64,000 nt of DNA from Kapaibacterium sp044224925. Lineage in GTDB: Bacteria; Bacteroidota; Ignavibacteria; Kapaibacteriales; Kapaibacteriaceae. Position 1 is the first letter of the stretch, and every line of letters begins with the position of its first letter. Below the pieces are notes generated by a model. That model worked only from the letters and a program-made list of their open reading frames with translations, searched no databases and had not been told where the DNA came from. The position numbers and the translations under genes are program-made. Positions 17,625 through 27,044 of the stretch are shown here, piece after piece. Where the stretch lies: assembly GCA_044224925.1 (NCBI GenBank), contig JBGAJM010000004.1:186001-250000 (forward strand), written 5' to 3'.

Positions 17625-20600
17625 ATGCAGCAACGAAACCACCATACACGCTTCACGAAACTCCTCACCTTGGTGTGGGTGGCCGTGGCGTGCACATGCT
17701 CGTTGTTCGCGCAGGATCCGGTTCGGACGGTAGAGATGAATCTTTATAGCAGCGGACAGTACGTGATCCAGCGTGCACCGAGTGGATTGGCTGCCAACTG
17801 GTCGCTCATCTGGCCGAGTACGGCCGGAACAACGGGATCACTGCTGTTGAGTTCTGTGTCAGGAACGACCAGCACGCTTTCGTGGGTTTCGGCCGGTTCC
17901 GACGGGCAGATCCTGACCGTCGTCGGTGGGGTCCCTTCGTGGACGGCGCCCACACCGAATTGGCTCCTGACAGGAAATAGTGATGCTGTGTCTGCGAGTT
18001 TCCTCGGACCAACGTCGGCATCAGTTCCATTGAACCTTGCCACCTCGAATGCAACTCCGGGTGACATCAATTTCTATCTCGGTACGGTCGGTGCTTCGAA
18101 TCTGCACATGAGTTTGAGTCCAACGGCCGGACTCGAGATCGGCAATGCAACGAACAGCGTGAACACGACCATTGCCGCACTCGGTGGAGTGGCCAATGCA
18201 ACGCTTCCGGTCGGGTTCGACCGCGTGGTGATCGCGAACAATGCCGGTCTCTTGAACGAAGCATCGTATGCGGCAGTGGCAAGTGAAGTGGCGTGGGTAC
18301 TCGTTGGAAATGCCAATGCCACATCGACGAACTTCCTCGGCCCCACATCGGCAAGTGTTCCGTTGAACTTGGCGACGGCCAATGCGACGGCAGGTGACAT
18401 CAACTTCTATCTGGGTACGGTTGGCGCAGCGAATCTGCGCATGAATTTGAGCACGACGTCGGGACTGGAGATCGGTAATGCGACGAACAGCGTGAACACA
18501 GCGGTGACGGGTACGCTCAGCAGCACGGGCAACACGACGCTTGCCAGCACTGCCGGAAGTACGGTCACCCTGACGAATGCGACCGGTTCGCTGACGGTCA
18601 ACGGGACGGTCGGTACGCCGAACATCACCTTCACGGAAGTTGGCGGCGTCGCGAATGCAACGGTTCCCGTTGGCTTCGATCGTGTTCTGATCTCGAATGG
18701 CGCCGGTCTTGTCGACCAAGCCTCCTATGCCGCTGTTGCAAGTGAAGTTGCATGGGTGCTCATCGGTAATGCCAATGCCACGTCGACGAACTTCCTCGGA
18801 CCCACGTCGGCAAATGTGCCGTTGAATCTGGCAACGGCCAATGCCTCGGCGGGTGACATGAACTTTTATCTCGGAACGGTGGCACCGGCGAATCTTCGGA
18901 TGAATCTGAGCACGGCATCGGGTCTTGCCATCGGCAATGCAACGAACAGCGTGAACACGGCAGTGACGGGTACACTCAGCAGCACGGGCACGACCATACT
19001 TGCCAGCACTGCCGGAAGTACGGTCACCCTAACGAACGCTACTGGCGCGCTAACGGTAAACGGTATAGCCCTCACGCCGAACGTGACGATCACTTCGCTA
19101 GGTGGAGTTGCAAAGACAACGTTGCCTGTTGGGTACGATCGCGTCGTCATTGCCAATTCCACCGGTCTTCTCGATGAGTCGACGTATGAAACCGTTGTCG
19201 GCGGTGTTGGTTGGCTCCTAACAGGAAATGCAAATGCGACCGGCTCGAACTTCATTGGACCGACGTCGGCATCCGTTCCCATGAACATCGCTACGGCCAA
19301 TGCCACGGCAGGTGACATCAACTTCTATCTCGGTACGGTTGGCGCAGCGAATCTGCGAATGAACCTGAGCACGGCATCGGGACTTGCCATCGGCAATGCA
19401 ACGAACAGCGTGAACACAGCGGTGACGGGTACGCTCAGCAGCACGGGCAACACAACGCTTGCCAGCACTGCCGGAAGTACGGTCACCCTCACGAACGCCA
19501 CAGGCTCGCTCACGGTGAACGGTACGGCCCTTACGCCCAACGTAACGATAACGTCGCTCAGCGGTGTGGCGAAGGCCACGATCCCGGTAGGCTATGATCG
19601 TGTTGTTGTTTCGAATGCAACAGGACAATTGGATCAAACTACCTATGCTGCTGTGGTCGGAGATGTTGCGTGGGTGCTCGTTGGGAATCCCAATGCATTG
19701 GCGACAAGCTTCCTTGGACCGACGACGGCATCGATCCCGTTGAATCTTGCAACGGCCAATGCGACAGCGGGCGACATCAACTTCTACCTTGGAACGGTGG
19801 CACCCGCGAATCTTCGGATGAACCTAAGCACGGCGTCGGGTCTTGCTATTGGCAATGCAACGAACAACGTGAATACGGCGATCACAGGCTCGCTGCTTGT
19901 GAACGGAACGGCCGGCACGCCGAATGTGACGTTCGCATCACTTGGCGGCGCTGCCAATGCGACGCTTCCGGTCGGCTACGACCGTGTGGTGATCGCCAAT
20001 GCAGCTGGACTGTTGAATGAAGCTTCGTACGCGGCCGTTGTGGGTGATGTTGCTTGGGTATTGGTGGGCAATGCCAATGCTGGTGCGACCAGTTTCCTCG
20101 GCCCCACATCAGCAAGTGTTCCGTTGAACTTGGCTACGGCCAATGCGACGGCAGGTGACATCAACTTCTATCTTGGTACAGTTGGTGCAGCGAATCTTCG
20201 CATGAACCTGAGCACGGCATCGGGCCTTGCCATCGGCAATGCAACGAACAGCGTGAACACGGCGGTGACCGGTACGCTCAGCAGTACGGGCAACACAACA
20301 CTGGCAAGTGCCGCAGGAACCACCGTCACGCTCACGAACGCCACGGGCTCGCTCACGGTGAACGGTACCGCCCTTACCCCGAACGTGACCATGACGTCGT
20401 TGGGTGGTGTTGCTAAGGCTACGATCCCAGTTGGTTATGATCGTGTTGTGATGGCGAATAGCACTGGATCTCTTGACGAAGTGTCGACGACTGCATTTCT
20501 TGGAACGTCATGGTTGCTCGATGGTAACGCGACAACCACGGCGTGGAACGGTGCGGCCGGTTCGTTCCTTGGAACAACCAGCGCACAGCCTCTTTCGATA

Positions 20601-21131
20601 GCGACCACAAACGCATCGGCACAAGACATTCGGTTCTACACTGGTGCGAGTGGCTCAAGTGAGCGGTTGCGCATCAATTCCACTGGTGAAGTTGGGATCG
20701 GCGTCATTCCAGTTGCAGGGAGATTGCTTCATGTTGAAGGAGTGGCGGGTACATCCAACGTGCGCATGAACTCACTCTCAGGTTTGGCGATTTCCACTTC
20801 GTACACTCCAACGACGAGCGATGGTATTGTGGTTGCGAATAGCACGGGTGACCTTCTGAAGCGCTCTGTACCAGCAACTGTGAATGCTGGATTGCTTGCG
20901 TATAGTGGCACAGCGTCACTCACCGTTGGAGCGACGAGCATTACAATTGCCAATTCACTCGTTCAGTCGAATTCTCGCATTCTGATCACGTATGAAGACC
21001 CGTCAGGGGCAGGCTTTGTCGCAACGATGGTCACCCTGAAAGTCGCTGCGACGAGTTTCACTGTAGCATTCTCTGGTCCAATTCCTGTAGGTGCTACTGC
21101 GTCCATCCACTATCTGATCATCAATCCATGA
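17625..21131 (+). CDS. Giant exported tandem-repeat surface protein
   Basis: The 1168-residue protein has a signal peptide ending near LFAQ, then the shared N-terminal module (VRTVEMNLYSSG, SLIWPST, TLSWVS). The body is seven copies of a beta-rich unit of up to 153 residues containing FLGPTSASVPLNLATANAT, DINFYLGTV and RMNLST. A different segment with GEVGIG and LLHVEG follows, then a C-terminal domain ending in HYLIINP. The repeats are low in charge and rich in Ala, Thr, Asn and Gly, as in phage tail fibres and trimeric adhesins. It overlaps the next gene by ATGA. I infer a long extracellular fibre; the function is unknown. Confidence 0.8.
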   Translation: MQQRNHHTRFTKLLTLVWVAVACTCSLFAQDPVRTVEMNLYSSGQYVIQRAPSGLAANWSLIWPSTAGTTGSLLLSSVSGTTSTLSWVSAGSDGQILTVVGGVPSWTAPTPNWLLTGNSDAVSASFLGPTSASVPLNLATSNATPGDINFYLGTVGASNLHMSLSPTAGLEIGNATNSVNTTIAALGGVANATLPVGFDRVVIANNAGLLNEASYAAVASEVAWVLVGNANATSTNFLGPTSASVPLNLATANATAGDINFYLGTVGAANLRMNLSTTSGLEIGNATNSVNTAVTGTLSSTGNTTLASTAGSTVTLTNATGSLTVNGTVGTPNITFTEVGGVANATVPVGFDRVLISNGAGLVDQASYAAVASEVAWVLIGNANATSTNFLGPTSANVPLNLATANASAGDMNFYLGTVAPANLRMNLSTASGLAIGNATNSVNTAVTGTLSSTGTTILASTAGSTVTLTNATGALTVNGIALTPNVTITSLGGVAKTTLPVGYDRVVIANSTGLLDESTYETVVGGVGWLLTGNANATGSNFIGPTSASVPMNIATANATAGDINFYLGTVGAANLRMNLSTASGLAIGNATNSVNTAVTGTLSSTGNTTLASTAGSTVTLTNATGSLTVNGTALTPNVTITSLSGVAKATIPVGYDRVVVSNATGQLDQTTYAAVVGDVAWVLVGNPNALATSFLGPTTASIPLNLATANATAGDINFYLGTVAPANLRMNLSTASGLAIGNATNNVNTAITGSLLVNGTAGTPNVTFASLGGAANATLPVGYDRVVIANAAGLLNEASYAAVVGDVAWVLVGNANAGATSFLGPTSASVPLNLATANATAGDINFYLGTVGAANLRMNLSTASGLAIGNATNSVNTAVTGTLSSTGNTTLASAAGTTVTLTNATGSLTVNGTALTPNVTMTSLGGVAKATIPVGYDRVVMANSTGSLDEVSTTAFLGTSWLLDGNATTTAWNGAAGSFLGTTSAQPLSIATTNASAQDIRFYTGASGSSERLRINSTGEVGIGVIPVAGRLLHVEGVAGTSNVRMNSLSGLAISTSYTPTTSDGIVVANSTGDLLKRSVPATVNAGLLAYSGTASLTVGATSITIANSLVQSNSRILITYEDPSGAGFVATMVTLKVAATSFTVAFSGPIPVGATASIHYLIINP
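18003..20580 (+). repeat. Tandem DNA repeats inside the 1168-residue gene
   Basis: The codon for Leu (or Ile in copy four) of the FLGPTS motif recurs at 18003, 18336, 18795, 19254, 19713, 20097 and 20568. The periods are 333, 459, 459, 459, 384 and 471 bases, all multiples of three. The 384-base copy lacks exactly the 25-codon module beginning TLSSTGNTT. Long stretches are nearly identical at DNA level, so copy number may vary by recombination. Confidence 0.85.
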
Positions 21132-23431
21132 TGCAGCGACGATTATACTATTGGTCGCTTCTTTCGATGATCATCTTCATTTTGGTCACGAGCACCGAAG
21201 CCGTCGATGCCCAGACTCGTGATTTCAACACGAGAAGATTGGTCCTTGACAATAACGCCGGACAGAGCGTTTCACTTCAAACGGGAGCGACGCCGGCTTC
21301 CTACTCTCTCATCCTTCCTGACACGGTAGGAAGAACGGGTTCTCTGCTGTATGCCGTGAGGTTAGGTACTGCGGATTCATTGAAGTGGCTTGCGCCTGGA
21401 ACAGATGGTTGGGTACTCACACTTGCCGGTGGGGTCCCGACGTGGAGTACTTCAAGCAATTGGCTGACCTCCGGTAATGCCGGCCTAAGTTCTTCAACGA
21501 ACTTCCTTGGAACTACGGACGCGGTTGATCTCGTGCTTCGTTCGAACAACCTGCCTCGTTTGACAGTGCAATCCAGTTCCACCGGTGGTGTGAGTATCAC
21601 CCGACCAACCACTGCAGGCCTCGCTGGACCGTATCAGTCTTTGTCTACGAGTGTCCAGTTGCCAACTCCGATCGTGCTCTCTGCGAATACGACGCTTGTC
21701 TATAATGAACTTCAAGTGAACTCGGGAGTTTCTGGTGCGGGCTCTGTGGGGGATGTCTATCTATCTCACAATCGACTATGGACAAACGGTGCCAGCGCAC
21801 TTACGTTCGCAGATGTTTTCGGTCAGTTCAATTTTGTCTCAACATCTTCAAGTACGACGGGCTCAATAAACTCGTTCACCGGGTATGCCGCTGCAATCCG
21901 CCCAAATGCCCGTGGCGGCATGCCAACGACATTCTATGCATTTAGAACGCATAGCTTGGGTGGTAGCGCACCAACTCCGGGAACAATGTACGGGCTCTTC
22001 GCCGCACCGTATTCAGGCACGAATTTCTACGGCGTTCGAATTGGCAACATCAATCAGAATCAAGTCTCCACCGGGTCTGCAACAAACTGGTTCGGAGTTG
22101 TTGTTGATAGTATCCCAGTTGGTACATCGGGTAGTAAGTATGCGTTCTTGTACAACACTTCACTCACGAATCTTCAATTCGGAGTTAACCATCTCGGTAG
22201 AGTTGGTGTTGGAGATGCATCATTTACATCGAAGTTTTCAGTAGCTGAGAATGGTGCGTTGACCACTGCGTTTACTACTGCGAGCGTGGCGAATACGGCT
22301 ACATCATCGACAGCCGGAATTGCAAAGACCGGAGTTGACATTACGTCGACGGGAGCTTGGAATGGAGCTGGATCAACCAACACGGGACTTCGAGTGGTCG
22401 TAAGTGGAGGCACAACGAACTATGCAGGCTTGTTCACGGGTGGCAATGTTGGTATTGGTACGTCAACCCCGAGTCAGGAGTTAGAGGTCGCCGACGGAGA
22501 CATTCTGCTTAGCACAACCTCGGCGACTCCGGGTTCACTACGGTTCGAAGAAGCGCAGACCAATGGTTCAAACTACGTTTCGTTCTCAGCGCCAACAAAC
22601 CTATTGGTTGACAACCCGTACACTCTTCCGAGCGCATACCCAACGACGAACAATCAGGTTCTGGTGAGTTCAATTGCGGGATCGATGAGCTGGAATGATG
22701 GAACTGGTTTGTTCTGGGCACTCGGTGGTAACTCCGTTCTGGTCCCAACCGCTCTAGGTACGATAACTGCGCAGCCTCTGCCGATCATCACAGGTAACTC
22801 GGAGCGCATACGAATTTTGAGCACGGGTGAGGTGGGTGTTGGAACATCAGTACCGACTACCTATGCACGCTTGCATACAGTAGGTGCGGCAACAGTTGCA
22901 TCCACTACAGCCTATGGCCTATTGTCGGAGGTACAAGCTGTTGCCACGAGCGTTGGAATCGGTGCGTATGTGCGCACGACTGGTGCGACAGGATTCTTGC
23001 ACCCACTTGTTGCGAGTAGCCAGAACAACGCTGCCGTCTATCTTGGTAGCACGACTGCCGACATTCCTGCCTCCCTTACGACCCTCCTTGCCGGCACCTC
23101 GAATCTCAACTCAACGTACATGTTCAACGCACGAGTGAGCGGCGGACTGACGATGGTGGGGGCTACGTCGGGTACAGTGACATTGCCTGGCCGTGAACGG
23201 CACGAGTCATACATACACAATGCCCGCTGCGACGGGCACCGCGAATCAAGTGTTGCGGATCGCTTCTGTGCCCGCACCAACTGCTGCGTCCGCCACACTC
23301 GAATGGGCCTCCGCGGCAACTGCTCCTCCATTCGCCAGACGCACTTCAGACCAAGCATATGCAGCTACGGGATTGGTGAACGATGCACAGCTTGCTGTTG
23401 CACTCACTGCAAACGACGTGTTCGAGTTTGA
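21128..23431 (+). CDS. Exported surface protein, 5' part of a frameshifted gene
   Basis: The frame begins with a signal peptide and the shared N-terminal module (DFNTRRLVLDN, SYSLILPDT, DSLKWLA). FLGTTDA and VGIGTSTP modules follow. From residue 688 on, the frame turns into low-quality sequence rich in Arg, Cys and His (GRERHESYIHNARC), while the adjacent frame carries on the protein from about 23193. One extra G within CCTGGCC (near 23189) explains it. Without it the gene would run 21128-23759 (876 residues). Real product size is therefore uncertain. Confidence 0.7.
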   Translation: MMQRRLYYWSLLSMIIFILVTSTEAVDAQTRDFNTRRLVLDNNAGQSVSLQTGATPASYSLILPDTVGRTGSLLYAVRLGTADSLKWLAPGTDGWVLTLAGGVPTWSTSSNWLTSGNAGLSSSTNFLGTTDAVDLVLRSNNLPRLTVQSSSTGGVSITRPTTAGLAGPYQSLSTSVQLPTPIVLSANTTLVYNELQVNSGVSGAGSVGDVYLSHNRLWTNGASALTFADVFGQFNFVSTSSSTTGSINSFTGYAAAIRPNARGGMPTTFYAFRTHSLGGSAPTPGTMYGLFAAPYSGTNFYGVRIGNINQNQVSTGSATNWFGVVVDSIPVGTSGSKYAFLYNTSLTNLQFGVNHLGRVGVGDASFTSKFSVAENGALTTAFTTASVANTATSSTAGIAKTGVDITSTGAWNGAGSTNTGLRVVVSGGTTNYAGLFTGGNVGIGTSTPSQELEVADGDILLSTTSATPGSLRFEEAQTNGSNYVSFSAPTNLLVDNPYTLPSAYPTTNNQVLVSSIAGSMSWNDGTGLFWALGGNSVLVPTALGTITAQPLPIITGNSERIRILSTGEVGVGTSVPTTYARLHTVGAATVASTTAYGLLSEVQAVATSVGIGAYVRTTGATGFLHPLVASSQNNAAVYLGSTTADIPASLTTLLAGTSNLNSTYMFNARVSGGLTMVGATSGTVTLPGRERHESYIHNARCDGHRESSVADRFCARTNCCVRHTRMGLRGNCSSIRQTHFRPSICSYGIGERCTACCCTHCKRRVRV

Positions 23432-23759
23432 AGCGATGATAGCCTATAGTGGAGTTACCGCTGCTGCCGCCATGAGGCTTGCCTTCACGGTCCCGGCAGG
23501 GGCGTCGATCCGATGGGGAATTGTCAACGGTGGATTCGCATCTGTGTCGCCGATGAGTGTTTCAACGAGCGGAACGGCCATCAGCGACATTCCGGTGAAT
23601 ACGACAACGCCGACGAATGAGCAAGTGATCTACGTCAAGGGACTCGTGGTGATGGGTGCCACGGCGGGTAATCTGCAACTCCAAGCCGCCACGACAACGG
23701 CGGCGACGACTGTGAATCTTCTTACGAATTCTTTCATCAAGGCAACGAAGGTCAATTGA
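23193..23759 (+). CDS. 3' part of the frameshifted surface gene
   Basis: This 188-codon frame continues the previous protein. It opens with NGTSHTYTMPAATG and VLRIASVPAP, which match the same positions in the next two proteins of the operon (NTYTLPSAIG, LRIASAPAPT). It ends in a beta-rich C-terminal domain. No signal peptide or ribosome site precedes it, so it is probably not translated alone. Its stop overlaps the next gene by ATGA, the normal spacing here, supporting a recent mutation or a sequence error over decay. Confidence 0.65.
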   Translation: MNGTSHTYTMPAATGTANQVLRIASVPAPTAASATLEWASAATAPPFARRTSDQAYAATGLVNDAQLAVALTANDVFEFEAMIAYSGVTAAAAMRLAFTVPAGASIRWGIVNGGFASVSPMSVSTSGTAISDIPVNTTTPTNEQVIYVKGLVVMGATAGNLQLQAATTTAATTVNLLTNSFIKATKVN

Positions 23760-25396
23760 TGCTGCTGCCTACGATCCGCCAGATGTTCCTCGCTAGTGCG
23801 ATCCTCGTAGGTAGCACGATCGGGGTGCATGCGCAACAGGTGGGCGATCTCTTCGGTCGGTCACTTCTGCTGAATGACGGAGGACTTGCAGGCACGACGA
23901 AGAACAGAGTGATCGTAGTGCCACCAAGTGCGGCTGCATTGGCGACAGATTACACGTTGATCTTCCCATCGACCGTTGCACCGGCAACAAGCTTCCTAAG
24001 CGTAGCGTCGGTGGCAGGGACGCAGATCACGTTAGGGTGGACGTCACTCCCATCGGCGACGTCACCGTATGAAGAGGCGACGGCTGGGGTGTTCAACATT
24101 CGACGGATCACTAGCCTCATCAGTGGGCCACAGGTAACTCCAGGTGCGTATGCCACAGATCTTCAGTCGGGGCATACGGCAGCAACACAGACCGCAAGCG
24201 CGAATTATTCCGTGATCGCGGGTGGGAGGAACAACACGAACTCGGGGGTGAATTCCGGAGTTCTATCGGGCGACGGCTCATCAGTTTCAGCGACAAGCGC
24301 TGCACTCATGGGGGGCGTTTCGAATGTGATCGGATCCTCCGGGACTCAGTCTTTCATTGGAAGTGGTGGATCGATCGCTGTCAACGCGCCTTTGAGTAGC
24401 GCTGTATGCGGTCAGTCCCATTCGATCACTGGTTCCGGATCGAGTTTCATTGGTGGCGGCGCCAGCAATACGATCTCTGGATCTAGTGATGTGATCTTTG
24501 GAGGACAGAATAATGCTATCAACGCCGGTGGTTTCTCCGTTATCGGAGGTGGTTCTGGTAACACAATAGCTGTGGACAGCTCGGTCATACTTGGTGGATT
24601 GACGAACTCGATCGCTGCCGGCCCATTGAGTGGAATCCTTGGAGGCAACGGTAACTCGATCTCGGGCTCGGGCCAACGTTCGTTCATTCTCGGAGGAGAG
24701 TCGAACTCGATCACGGGATCCGGCAATGTCATCCTCGGCGGTCGCAACACCACCATTGCGGGAAGCAATGTAGCTGCATACAATGGTGGGTCGGCGATCA
24801 CTCTTGCCACGTCTGCAGCAATGGTGCTTGCCAATGTACAGGTCATGTTGGCGAACAATTCCGCGAGTCCGAGTCAGACGAGATTCTATGAGCCACAAGC
24901 AACGACTGGAGCGTTTCCTGTTGCGTCAACGAACTATGCGTCGTTCGTTGCGTCAACAACACTGGCGAACGATAACACGTACACGCTTCCGAGTGCTATC
25001 GGGGCGGCAGGTCAGGCACTCCGAATTGCATCGGCCCCCGCGCCGACAGCGACCACAGCGACGCTTGATTGGGTATCCATCATTACACCAACAGTTGTTA
25101 CTCAACTCGTTGTAGCGGATAACACGGCACTTACCGTTGGGGGGACAACTTCGTTTCTACGGTTGGATGGCAATGGTGTGCCGGCCAATAGGACCGTTAC
25201 ATTGTCCAATGGGACCTCGAATGGTCAACTCATGGTGATCAGAGGAGTTGCTTTTGGTGCAAACGGTGTTGAACTGCAGGATGCTGGAAATCTTCGTTTA
25301 TCCGGTGACTCCCAACTCAACAACAACGATACTTTGTGTTTGATCTGGGATGGAACATCTGCTGTATGGGTTGAAGTATCACGGACGAACAATTGA
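23756..25396 (+). CDS. Exported YadA-like head-repeat protein, copy 1
   Basis: The 546-residue protein carries a signal peptide (to VHAQQ) and the shared N-terminal module (GRSLLLNDGG, YTLIFPST, ITLGWT). Residues 150-350 are short repeats of the form (I/L)GG..N.I.GS that resemble the YadA/Hep_Hag head, a left-handed trimeric beta-roll. The C-terminal 150 residues contain YTLPSAIG, then NGVELQDAGNLRLSG, and end WDGTSAVWVEVSRTNN, a module also seen on phage fibre proteins. I infer a trimeric surface fibre. It overlaps both neighbours by four bases and is about the same length as the next gene, its tandem duplicate. Confidence 0.8.
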   Translation: MMLLPTIRQMFLASAILVGSTIGVHAQQVGDLFGRSLLLNDGGLAGTTKNRVIVVPPSAAALATDYTLIFPSTVAPATSFLSVASVAGTQITLGWTSLPSATSPYEEATAGVFNIRRITSLISGPQVTPGAYATDLQSGHTAATQTASANYSVIAGGRNNTNSGVNSGVLSGDGSSVSATSAALMGGVSNVIGSSGTQSFIGSGGSIAVNAPLSSAVCGQSHSITGSGSSFIGGGASNTISGSSDVIFGGQNNAINAGGFSVIGGGSGNTIAVDSSVILGGLTNSIAAGPLSGILGGNGNSISGSGQRSFILGGESNSITGSGNVILGGRNTTIAGSNVAAYNGGSAITLATSAAMVLANVQVMLANNSASPSQTRFYEPQATTGAFPVASTNYASFVASTTLANDNTYTLPSAIGAAGQALRIASAPAPTATTATLDWVSIITPTVVTQLVVADNTALTVGGTTSFLRLDGNGVPANRTVTLSNGTSNGQLMVIRGVAFGANGVELQDAGNLRLSGDSQLNNNDTLCLIWDGTSAVWVEVSRTNN

Positions 25397-27027
25397 TGCG
25401 AGTATCGACGACCATATCTCGTTTTGTGTTTGCGACCTTGTTCGTGGTTGTGCACGTGCCGATACTTGCCCAGCAGAATGGTGACCTCTTTGGACGCTCT
25501 TTGCTACTGAATGATGGAGGAACCGCGGGGACCAATAAGAATACGATCACGTTCATTCCCCCAAACGCTGCGACTCTTACGACGGACTATTCACTTGTCC
25601 TACCAACGGCGATCCCGACGACAGGTAATTTTCTTCGAGCCGGCACGGTCACCGGCACGGTGATCACGCTTGATTGGAACGCGGTCTCAACAGCAACCTC
25701 ACCTTACGAAGAAGCGACAGCCTTTCAGAGGAACATTCGTCGGATCACCTCATTGGTGAATGGAACCCAGGTGACCCCCGGATTCCTAGCTACTGATCTG
25801 CAGGCCGGTCACACGGCAGCAGGGCAAACAGCAACGGCGAATTACTCGATCATTGCCGGCGGTAGTGAGAATACGAACTCTGGCCAAAACTCGGGAATCC
25901 TGTCCGGCAACCTTAATAGTGTTGCAAGCAACGAAAGCGCTATCGGCGGTGGCGTGAGCAACACGATCAGTTCAAGTGGCTTCCGATCTTTTATCGGTGC
26001 AGGATCTACGAATACCGTCAGTGTGAATTTCAGCGCCGTGGTAGGAGGACAGAACAATACAGTTTCAGGTGGCATCAATGAGTTCATTGGCGGAGGACAA
26101 GGGAACAGCGTATCTGTGAACTATAGTGCAATCGGCGGTGGGCAGTCAAACAGCATAACTGGTGGGCAGTTTTTGTTCATCGGAGGTGGGTCCAGTAACT
26201 CTGCTTCCATCAATAATGCCGTCATAGGCGGAGGCGCAAACAACGCCGTCACTGGTGGTCAGTATGGGGCAATTCTTGGTGGGTCAAGCAATACGGTAAC
26301 AGGCAATAGCGCTTCCATTCTTGGCGGTGTGTCGAACAGTGTCTCTGGTCAGTATAGTGCAGTAGTTGGCGGACAGAACCTCACTCTTACTGGCGCCCAG
26401 TCTCTCGGATTCAGCACTGGGGCTGCGATGACGGTTTCAACGAGCAACGTGTTCGTTGTTGGGAACGCGAACATTTGGCTTGCGAACAACAGCGGAACTG
26501 CGTCTGAACTACGGTTTTACGAGTCGCAGGCGAGTTCAGGAGCATTTCCTGCTGCGACCACAAACTATGTAGCCTTTAAGGCCGGCACTGCGATGTCGAA
26601 TGATAATACATACACACTTCCTACTACGATCGGGACATCAGGGCAAGTGCTGCGTGTTGCTTCGAGTCCGGCACCGACAGCTACGACTGCGCAACTTGAC
26701 TGGGTAACTATTTCCACGCCAACCGTTGTCACGCAGGCCATTGTAGCAGACAATACGCTCGTGACCGTTGCCGCAACAACATCGTTTCTCCGCTTGGACG
26801 GTAACGGTGTCCCCGCGAATCGTACTGTGACATTGGCAAATGGGACGTCTGATGGACAGTTCCTTGTCATTCGGGCGGTCGCGTTTGGCGCCAACGGAGT
26901 AGAGCTTCAGGATGCAGGAAATCTACGACTCAGTGGAGATGTTCAGTTGAATAATAACGACACGATCACACTCATTTGGGACGCCACTTCAGTCGTTTGG
27001 ATCGAAGTCGCCCGCCGCAACAACTAA
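25393..27027 (+). CDS. Exported YadA-like head-repeat protein, copy 2
   Basis: The 544-residue protein is a paralogue of the preceding gene over its whole length: same signal peptide type, same N-terminal module (GRSLLLNDGGTAGTNK), about fourteen (I/V)GGG.SN repeats, and a C-terminal block nearly identical to copy 1 ending WIEVARRNN. The C-terminal region is the best conserved part and the head repeats diverge, as expected if the tip binds different partners. It overlaps copy 1 by ATGA. Confidence 0.8.
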   Translation: MMRVSTTISRFVFATLFVVVHVPILAQQNGDLFGRSLLLNDGGTAGTNKNTITFIPPNAATLTTDYSLVLPTAIPTTGNFLRAGTVTGTVITLDWNAVSTATSPYEEATAFQRNIRRITSLVNGTQVTPGFLATDLQAGHTAAGQTATANYSIIAGGSENTNSGQNSGILSGNLNSVASNESAIGGGVSNTISSSGFRSFIGAGSTNTVSVNFSAVVGGQNNTVSGGINEFIGGGQGNSVSVNYSAIGGGQSNSITGGQFLFIGGGSSNSASINNAVIGGGANNAVTGGQYGAILGGSSNTVTGNSASILGGVSNSVSGQYSAVVGGQNLTLTGAQSLGFSTGAAMTVSTSNVFVVGNANIWLANNSGTASELRFYESQASSGAFPAATTNYVAFKAGTAMSNDNTYTLPTTIGTSGQVLRVASSPAPTATTAQLDWVTISTPTVVTQAIVADNTLVTVAATTSFLRLDGNGVPANRTVTLANGTSDGQFLVIRAVAFGANGVELQDAGNLRLSGDVQLNNNDTITLIWDATSVVWIEVARRNN

Positions 27028-27044
27028 GAGGAGATCAAGAACCC

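Noticed and set aside
18003..20580. Tandem repeats as a possible CRISPR array
   Set aside because: The periods are 333-471 bases and in frame; the repeats encode protein, with no short direct repeats or unique spacers and no cas genes.
23181..23195. Programmed frameshift
   Set aside because: No slippery heptamer, internal Shine-Dalgarno or downstream pseudoknot was evident, and the correction is a single-base deletion.
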